A program made the position numbers and the translations under genes. A stretch of 62,424 nucleotides of DNA from Anaerobacillus alkalidiazotrophicus (GTDB lineage Bacteria > Bacillota > Bacilli > Bacillales_H > Anaerobacillaceae), in the NCBI RefSeq assembly GCF_001866055.1, contig NZ_MLQS01000027.1:1-62424 (forward strand), written 5' to 3'. The notes under the pieces are model-generated. The model did no database searches. It was not told the DNA's origin and saw only the letters and a list, made by a program, of their open reading frames with translations. Position 1 is the stretch's first letter; the number at the start of each line of letters is the position of its first letter. Shown here one piece after another: positions 57,228 to 62,424 of the stretch.

Positions 57228-58040
57228 CTATATCCTCCCTATCATTCTATTAATCAATTTTACATACTCTTTTTCCGAACCAATGTCATAGCGTTCACCG
57301 TAGATTTCGACACCATAACATTTCTCTTCCATGACTAAAGCCTTAATTGCATCGGTTAGTTGTATTTCCCCACCTGCTCCCTTCCTTACTGTATCTAGAA
57401 AAGAAAAAATCGATGGTTCAAAAATATATCTACCACTAACTGCCAAGTTCGAAGGGGGAGAGCTTTTAGGCTTTTCAACAATATCAACAACTTCATACAA
57501 TTTCTCCGCTAGCTTCTTCTCTTTAATGACCCCATAATTGACTAAGAGATCTTTCCTTACTTTTTTCAAAGCAACTAATGAAGACTGATAAGTATGATAA
57601 GCTTCAACTAACTGTTCTAATGCCCCTTGTTTCGGACAAACAAAAATATCGTCAGGAAGTAAAACCGCAAAAGGTTCTGACCCGACAAAATGCTTTCCAA
57701 GCTTAATAGCATCACCTAATCCTTCAGCATATGGTTGACGAACATATTGTATATGAATATTAGGAATGGCACCTCTCTTTAATAAATATTGCTTATTCTT
57801 TTTTTCTAAAAATGCTTCTAGTTCAAGTGAACGATCAAAATAATCTAAAATCATATTTTTGTTACGCGAAACAACAATTAAAATCTCTTCTATTCCCGCT
57901 CTTATCGCTTCTTCAACTATATAGTGAATGGCTGGTTTCCCAGCGATTGGAAACATTTCTTTCGGGATTACTTTCGTTATTGGTAAGCTTCTAGTACCAT
58001 AACCAGCTGCGGGAATGATTGCTTTTGTTATTTTTTTCAT
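57228..58040 (-). CDS. galU: UTP-glucose-1-phosphate uridylyltransferase
   Basis: Makes UDP-glucose. The nucleotide-binding start IIPAAGYGTRSLPITKVIPK is diagnostic; VRQPYAEGLGDAIKLGKHFV, LPDDIFVCP and VEKPKSSPPSNLAVSGRYIF follow. 270 residues. Start ATG at 58040. It is divergent from ugd, whose substrate it supplies. YtdA-type paralogues in B. subtilis serve the ytc coat glycan genes. Confidence 0.93.
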   Translation of the reverse strand: MKKITKAIIPAAGYGTRSLPITKVIPKEMFPIAGKPAIHYIVEEAIRAGIEEILIVVSRNKNMILDYFDRSLELEAFLEKKNKQYLLKRGAIPNIHIQYVRQPYAEGLGDAIKLGKHFVGSEPFAVLLPDDIFVCPKQGALEQLVEAYHTYQSSLVALKKVRKDLLVNYGVIKEKKLAEKLYEVVDIVEKPKSSPPSNLAVSGRYIFEPSIFSFLDTVRKGAGGEIQLTDAIKALVMEEKCYGVEIYGERYDIGSEKEYVKLINRMIGRI

Positions 58041-58373
58041 TTCAACTACCTTCCCTCTTTACCTTGTCACTACTATATATTTATTCGTTAGATACCTGTC
58101 CGAAACTTGTCTATATAGAATAAATAAGGTTTATTCATTCGCTCATTAGGGATTAACCCATTTTTCTTCCTTTCCTTTATGATTCAAGCACGGTTTTGAT
58201 AAATTCTAATACGATATAACAGCCCTATTTATTTACCTAGAAAAACATGACTTGTAATCGAATAGCAATGCCAAATTCTTTTTTAAACTTTAGTGAATTT
58301 CACTCACTTAATAAAGTTTTGATAACAATAGATAGTTCGAATGTAATACCGATCGAATGGAAAGGGGATTAAG
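58041..58373. other. Divergent promoter region galU-ugd
   Basis: 333 bases between two start codons. I found no clear sigma-A box or sporulation -10 match; AT-rich with a GGAAAGGGG ribosome binding site for ugd. Confidence 0.35.
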
Positions 58374-59654
58374 ATGAAAGTATGTGTGATAGGAACTGGG
58401 TATGTAGGCCTTACAACCGGAACAGTACTCGCTGATTATGGCCATGACGTGTACTGCATTGATAAAGACCAACATAAACTTTCCTTGTTAAACAAAGGAA
58501 AAATCCCAATTTATGAACCTGGTTTACAAGAGATGGTTAATCATAATAAAGTTGAGGGTAGACTCCACTTTTCTAATAACCTTAAACAATCCGTTAATGA
58601 ATGTTCAGTTATCGTTATAACAGTTGGAACGCCCCCAAACGAAGATGGCAGTCCAAATTTGACCTTTTTCCAGGAGGTAATTAACGATCTTAGCGAGTAT
58701 TTGACTAGTCATAAAACAATTATTGTCAAAAGCACTGTTCCACCAGGAACAAATGAATGGGTTGAACAAATGTTGCTTGAAAAAGGCTTACAGCCTCAAT
58801 TATTTGATATTGTATCAAACCCCGAATTTTTAAGAGAAGGTTCAGCTGTTCACGATATGCTCTATCCAGATAAAATTGTCATTGGAATCAAACGACCCGA
58901 ACCGATAAAAACGTTACAAACTCTTTACTATAATGTAAATGCTCCTTTTATTATTACATCATTAACAGGCGCAGAATTAATCAAATATGCCTCAAATGCT
59001 TTTTTAGCTACGAAAATTTCGTTTATTAATGAAATTGCTCGGATTTGCGATGCGTACCATGTTGACATTAAAGACATTTCATTAGGGCTAGGAACTGATC
59101 CACGTATCGGACCACTTTTTCTTAATGCTGGTTTAGGGTACGGTGGTTCCTGTTTCCCAAAAGACGTTCAAGCACTCCAACATGCAGCGCTAAAAAAGAA
59201 TATTGTCCCAGAGATTTTAAAGGCTGTTCAACAAGTCAATGATACACAAATTGATTTATACTTTGAAAAACTAGTCAATGAACTATCAACTGTGAAAAAT
59301 AAGAAAATAACCGTTTGGGGTTTAGCCTTTAAACCAGAAACTGATGATACTAGATTCTCAAGATCCCTTCGTTTCATTGATAAGCTTGTATCTGCAGGAG
59401 CAATTGTCCACGCCTATGATCCAATCGTCCATTTCACTAACCAATCCCTTACATGTCATACAAATATTTACGAATCAATTGTAGATGCTGATGCTGTCAT
59501 TGTGGCCACAGAATGGAGTGAATTCAAAAACATCAATTGGAAAAAAGTAAAAGACATCATGAAAGGAAACGTAGTTATTGATGGAAGGAATTTCTTAGAA
59601 CCGCAAGCATTGAGAAAGTATAATATTAAGTATATTGGGGTGGCGCGCCCATGA
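58374..59654 (+). CDS. ytcA: UDP-glucose 6-dehydrogenase
   Basis: Oxidises UDP-glucose to UDP-glucuronate with 2 NAD+. Rossmann start VIGTGYVGLTTGTVLADYGH, then TVGTPPNEDGSPNL, NPEFLREGSA, and the catalytic cysteine in GYGGSCFPKD. 426 residues. The stop overlaps the epimerase start by four bases (ATGA). The operon order ugd-epimerase-glycosyltransferase equals ytcA-ytcB-ytcC of B. subtilis. Confidence 0.93.
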   Translation: MKVCVIGTGYVGLTTGTVLADYGHDVYCIDKDQHKLSLLNKGKIPIYEPGLQEMVNHNKVEGRLHFSNNLKQSVNECSVIVITVGTPPNEDGSPNLTFFQEVINDLSEYLTSHKTIIVKSTVPPGTNEWVEQMLLEKGLQPQLFDIVSNPEFLREGSAVHDMLYPDKIVIGIKRPEPIKTLQTLYYNVNAPFIITSLTGAELIKYASNAFLATKISFINEIARICDAYHVDIKDISLGLGTDPRIGPLFLNAGLGYGGSCFPKDVQALQHAALKKNIVPEILKAVQQVNDTQIDLYFEKLVNELSTVKNKKITVWGLAFKPETDDTRFSRSLRFIDKLVSAGAIVHAYDPIVHFTNQSLTCHTNIYESIVDADAVIVATEWSEFKNINWKKVKDIMKGNVVIDGRNFLEPQALRKYNIKYIGVARP

Positions 59655-60604
59655 AAATAATTGTAACAGGAGCTGCTGGATTTATTGGCTCTCATTTATG
59701 TGAGAGACTATTAGCTGAAGAACAACATCAAGTCATTGGAATTGATGGGTTTATCAACCCTCTTTTAAAGTCTATTAAACAAAGAAATCTAACCGCATTA
59801 CTTCAACATCCAAGGTTTACATTTGTCAATGAAAACCTATTAACCATCGACTGGAAAAAAATCCTCATAAATGTTGATGTTATTTACCACCTAGCAGCAA
59901 TGCCAGGTGTTCGTTCAAGTTGGGGGAAAGATTTTGATCCGTATGTTTCAAACAATATATCGGTTACGCAAAGGTTACTAGAATCTTGTAGAAACGTCCA
60001 AATAAAAAAATTAATCTATATCTCTACTTCATCTATTTACGGAGAAGTCCATGGTAAAGTAACTGAAGATCGCAAACCTTCACCCTTATCTCCGTATGGA
60101 GTAACCAAACTAACCGGGGAATATTTGTGCAAAGTTTATCAGAAAACAGACAACATTCCGGTTACCATCCTTCGCTACTTTACGGTGTATGGACCTAGAC
60201 AACGTGGTGACATGGCTTTTCACCGTTTTATTTTGCATAAACTGCAAAACAAACCGATCCCAATCTATGGAAGCGGAAAACAAACGCGTGACTTTACGTA
60301 TGTATCAGATTGTGTTGAAGCAACTGCTCAAGTACTTCATGCAAACAACGTCATTGGAGAAACGATTAACATTGGCGGGAAAGAACGGGCATCAATTTTG
60401 GATATTATCTCCATACTTGAAGACATCTTAGGCGAAACAGTAGAAGTAGAGTTCAAAGAAAAGCCACGCGGCGAGCCAATGCATACTTGGGCAGACGTCA
60501 CGAAAGCTGAAAAACTACTTCACTACAAACCGAAGATTTCTTTAGAAATAGGCTTGCAACATGAGCTAGAAGATCTTAAGAGATTGTATCAGGGGGGAGG
60601 GTAA
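59651..60604 (+). CDS. ytcB: NAD-dependent nucleotide-sugar epimerase (YtcB-like)
   Basis: Extended short-chain dehydrogenase of 317 residues: GAAGFIGSHLCERLL at the N-terminus, STSSIYGE, and the catalytic YxxxK in SPYGVTKLTGEYL; VYGPRQRGDMAFHRFI later. Acts on a UDP-sugar, probably UDP-glucuronate 4-epimerisation since it follows ugd. Overlaps ugd by four bases and the next gene by one. Confidence 0.9.
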   Translation: MKIIVTGAAGFIGSHLCERLLAEEQHQVIGIDGFINPLLKSIKQRNLTALLQHPRFTFVNENLLTIDWKKILINVDVIYHLAAMPGVRSSWGKDFDPYVSNNISVTQRLLESCRNVQIKKLIYISTSSIYGEVHGKVTEDRKPSPLSPYGVTKLTGEYLCKVYQKTDNIPVTILRYFTVYGPRQRGDMAFHRFILHKLQNKPIPIYGSGKQTRDFTYVSDCVEATAQVLHANNVIGETINIGGKERASILDIISILEDILGETVEVEFKEKPRGEPMHTWADVTKAEKLLHYKPKISLEIGLQHELEDLKRLYQGGG

Positions 60605-61773
60605 TGAAACTTGCCTTCATATGTACGGAAAGTCTCCCCTCCCCCGCCATAAAGGGTGGCGCGATTCAAATGATGATTGATGGAGTCACACCATTTCTTA
60701 AAAAAAAGTTCCAACTAACAATTTATTCTGTTACCGACCCTGAATTACCTAAATATGAGATGAAGGATGGTGTCGAATATATTCGATACCCTCTTGATCA
60801 ATATGTAGAAAAGATAGCTGAAAATCTTAAAAAGCAACAGTTTGACATCATCCATGTGTTTAATCGCCCAAAAAATGTCCCCATTTATAAAAAATCATCT
60901 CCGACTAGTAAAATCATCTTAGGTCTTCACAATGATATGTTCTCAGAGGTGAAAATTTCAACCCAACTCGGAAAAGAAGTTGTTGAAACAGTTAATCAGA
61001 TTGTTACTATAAGTAATTATATTAAAGAAACGATTGTATCTCGTTTTGGCGAAGCGAACCAAAAAACCAAAGTCGTATATTCAGGTGTAAATTTAGATGA
61101 TTATCCACCATTATGGTCCGATAAAGGAAAAGAAATTAGAAACATTTATCAAAATAGATTTAATGTTGAAGATAAAAAGATCATCTTTTTCTCTGGAAGA
61201 CTGACAAAAAATAAAGGGGCTCACTTGTTAATCAAAGCAATGAAAAAAATTGTGAGAAAATATCCCGACACATTCCTAATTATAACAGGTGGAAAGTGGT
61301 TTAGTGATGATGTGCCAAATCGTTATATCGAGTATTTATATCGTCTAGCTAAACCTATTGAAAACAAAGTCCTTTTCACAAAATTTATCCCAGCCCATGA
61401 AATTCCAAACTTATTTTTAATGAGCGATATATTTGTATGTAGTTCCCAATGGCAAGAGCCATTAGCACGTGTCCATTATGAAGCGATGGCTGCTGGCTTA
61501 CCAGTTATTACAACGAACCGTGGTGGTAATGCAGAAGTCATTTCACATTTGTTTAACGGGTATTTAGTGAAGGAATTCAATAAAGTCAATTCATACGTTA
61601 AAGCCATTGATTATTTTTTAGAAAACCAAGAGTTTTCTTCTTGGATAGCCAGAAATGGAAGAGCCTTTGTAGAGGCGAATTTTCAATTCCATCATGTTGC
61701 AGATCGCCTTGAAACAGTTTATCTTACTTGTTTAGAAGAAAAAAATAATTCTAATAACTTGAACAAGGTGTAA
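60604..61773 (+). CDS. ytcC: GT4 glycosyltransferase, CotSA/YtcC-like spore coat enzyme
   Basis: 389 residues, GT-B fold. N-terminal KLAFICTESLPSPAIKGGAI closely recalls CotSA. The donor-site motif SSQWQEPLARVHYEAMAAGL with PVITTNRGGNAEV is almost identical to that of CotSA/YtcC. Expected to build coat or crust polysaccharide from UDP-sugars made by the two upstream genes. The ATG overlaps the epimerase stop, so translation is coupled. Confidence 0.92.
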   Translation: MKLAFICTESLPSPAIKGGAIQMMIDGVTPFLKKKFQLTIYSVTDPELPKYEMKDGVEYIRYPLDQYVEKIAENLKKQQFDIIHVFNRPKNVPIYKKSSPTSKIILGLHNDMFSEVKISTQLGKEVVETVNQIVTISNYIKETIVSRFGEANQKTKVVYSGVNLDDYPPLWSDKGKEIRNIYQNRFNVEDKKIIFFSGRLTKNKGAHLLIKAMKKIVRKYPDTFLIITGGKWFSDDVPNRYIEYLYRLAKPIENKVLFTKFIPAHEIPNLFLMSDIFVCSSQWQEPLARVHYEAMAAGLPVITTNRGGNAEVISHLFNGYLVKEFNKVNSYVKAIDYFLENQEFSSWIARNGRAFVEANFQFHHVADRLETVYLTCLEEKNNSNNLNKV

Positions 61774-61797
61774 GACCTGATTATCTTACACCTTGTT
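61762..61797 (+). terminator. Terminator of the coat glycan operon
   Basis: AACAAGGTGTAAGA / TCTTACACCTTGTT perfect 14-bp stem overlapping the stop codon and followed by seven or more Ts. Confidence 0.92.
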
Positions 61798-61961
61798 TTT
61801 TTATTCAATTCTTTAAGTTGGGACAACTTTGTGGAAACTTAAACGACCACCCGCTAAAGCAGGTGGATTTGGACATAAAATGTCGACGACTAAAGTCGTT
61901 TCTTAAGACTGAAGTCCTCTCAAAGTCCAACATGCTTAAGCAAACTAAAATTTGACTAAAC

Positions 61962-62393
61962 TCATTCTTCAATCCTAAATATGTCGTTCTTTTCTTCATT
62001 AAACTGGTTTGCAATATAATTTCTAATTGTTTCTTCATCCACATTTCCTACTGTGGCACAAAAATAACCTCTTGCCCATAAATGTTGTCCCCAATATTTC
62101 TTTTTCAGTTCAGGAAATTGATCCTGGAGTAGCCTAGAGGATCTTCCTTTTAGGTACTGCATAATTTTACTTGGGGCAAGACTTGGTGGACATGATAACA
62201 ATAAGTGGATGTGATCTTTTCCAACACTTCCTTGTAAAATGGTGATGCCTCTCGCTTCGCATCCTTGCCTGATTAGCTCTCGTGTTCTTATGGCAATCGG
62301 ACCATATAATACTTTATATCTGTATTTTGTTACCCAGATTACATGATATTTGATATCATAAACTGCATGACTATTCTTTTTATAGCCGTCCAT
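61962..62393 (-). CDS. tnpA: IS200/IS605-family Y1 transposase TnpA
   Basis: HUH-type single-strand transposase. The HUH motif is HIHLLLSCPPSL (metal-binding H-x-H), KYHVIWVTKYR is the family N-terminal strand, and the catalytic tyrosine should be in EETIRNYIANQ. I chose the ATG at 62393, 6 bases after AGGTG; an upstream GTG lies in the loop. 143 residues, full length for IS200 TnpA. Confidence 0.93.
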   Translation of the reverse strand: MDGYKKNSHAVYDIKYHVIWVTKYRYKVLYGPIAIRTRELIRQGCEARGITILQGSVGKDHIHLLLSCPPSLAPSKIMQYLKGRSSRLLQDQFPELKKKYWGQHLWARGYFCATVGNVDEETIRNYIANQFNEEKNDIFRIEE

Positions 62394-62422
62394 ACTTTTC
62401 ACCTCACAACTTAAGTATGGAC
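62388..62422 (-). promoter_or_regulatory. Hairpin sequestering the tnpA start codon
   Basis: In the mRNA, GTCCATACTT pairs with AAGTATGGAC. The tnpA ATG lies in the 3' arm and the AGGTG ribosome binding site in the 15-base loop. A similar arrangement limits translation of IS200 tnpA in enterobacteria. Confidence 0.6.
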
Positions 62423-62424
62423 AT

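Larger units (their letters stand above)
61815..62424 (-). mobile_element. IS200-type insertion sequence (right part complete, left end at window edge)
   Basis: Holds a tnpA gene. Beyond the gene on its 3' side are the hairpins typical of IS200 ends: AAGTTG-GGA-CAACTT (61815-61829), CCACCcGC / GCaGGTGG (61847-61866) and ACGACT-AA-AGTCGT (61886-61899). The 5' side has the GTCCATACTT / AAGTATGGAC hairpin. No tnpB is visible. Exact ends are not determined. Confidence 0.8.

Overview
The window looks like chromosome of an endospore-forming, low-GC Gram-positive of the Bacillaceae. Gene order in the first 15 kb (pdhABCD, ykyA, def, rpoY, rnjA, then ykuV-ykuU-ykuT-ykuS-dapL-dapH) follows the Bacillus subtilis order. 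Sporulation genes are present: SpoVIF, YppG, an Hsp20-like protein and CotSA/YtcC-type coat glycosyltransferase genes. Ribosome binding sites are strong AGGAGG types and GTG or TTG starts are common. The species cannot be fixed from the sequence; a Bacillus/Anaerobacillus/Alkalihalobacillus-like genome is an inference.

Layout. 0-0.1 kb: edge of a probable ISL3-like transposase. 0.26-5.6 kb: pyruvate dehydrogenase operon, leftward, with a dispersed repeat between pdhB and pdhC. 5.8-9.7 kb: YkyA lipoprotein, peptide deformylase, a tiny cationic-peptide ORF with its own promoter and terminator, RNA polymerase epsilon (rpoY) and RNase J1 (rnjA). 9.9-14.8 kb: thiol-redox genes, a MscS channel and the acetyl branch of lysine/diaminopimelate synthesis. 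15-22 kb: glutaredoxin, a soluble chemotaxis transducer, a second MscS channel, an orphan ABC ATPase and an unrecognised 512-residue membrane protein. 22-24.7 kb: holin-like protein, Hsp20 and YppG coat-type genes, and a radical SAM/SPASM enzyme with a His-rich leader. 25-30.4 kb: Cache chemoreceptor, PTS glucose EIICBA and SpoVIF. 31-35.5 kb: complete four-gene Aap-type amino-acid ABC transporter.

36.3-43.1 kb is the most interesting part: a run of cysteine-rich and metal-related genes. A Zur-box-like site precedes a COG0523 GTPase. Divergent from it, a near-perfect Fur box overlaps the promoter of a beta-propeller protein and a flavodoxin. Convergent with these is a tight operon of a signal-less periplasmic-binding-type protein, a HypB/CooC-like GTPase with two CxxC pairs, and a soluble ABC ATPase with no membrane partner. 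This looks like a cytosolic ATP/GTP-driven metal or cofactor handling module and is my main candidate for an undescribed system.

43.5-45.4 kb: agmatine-to-putrescine genes aguA-aguB. 45.6-51.1 kb: accessory and decaying DNA, with two CBO0543-type membrane proteins, a coat-like protein, broken genes, a truncated tyrosine integrase, tRNA-Val(GAC), and a 644-bp MITE-like element with inverted ends and a perfect 9-bp target duplication. 51.1-57.1 kb: PgpA-family protein, GNAT, diacylglycerol glycosyltransferase, YjcD-type helicase and small proteins. 57.2-61.8 kb: UDP-sugar and coat glycan genes (galU, ugd, epimerase, CotSA-like). 61.8 kb to end: IS200-type tnpA. Several dispersed hairpin-repeat families recur in the intergenic spaces.
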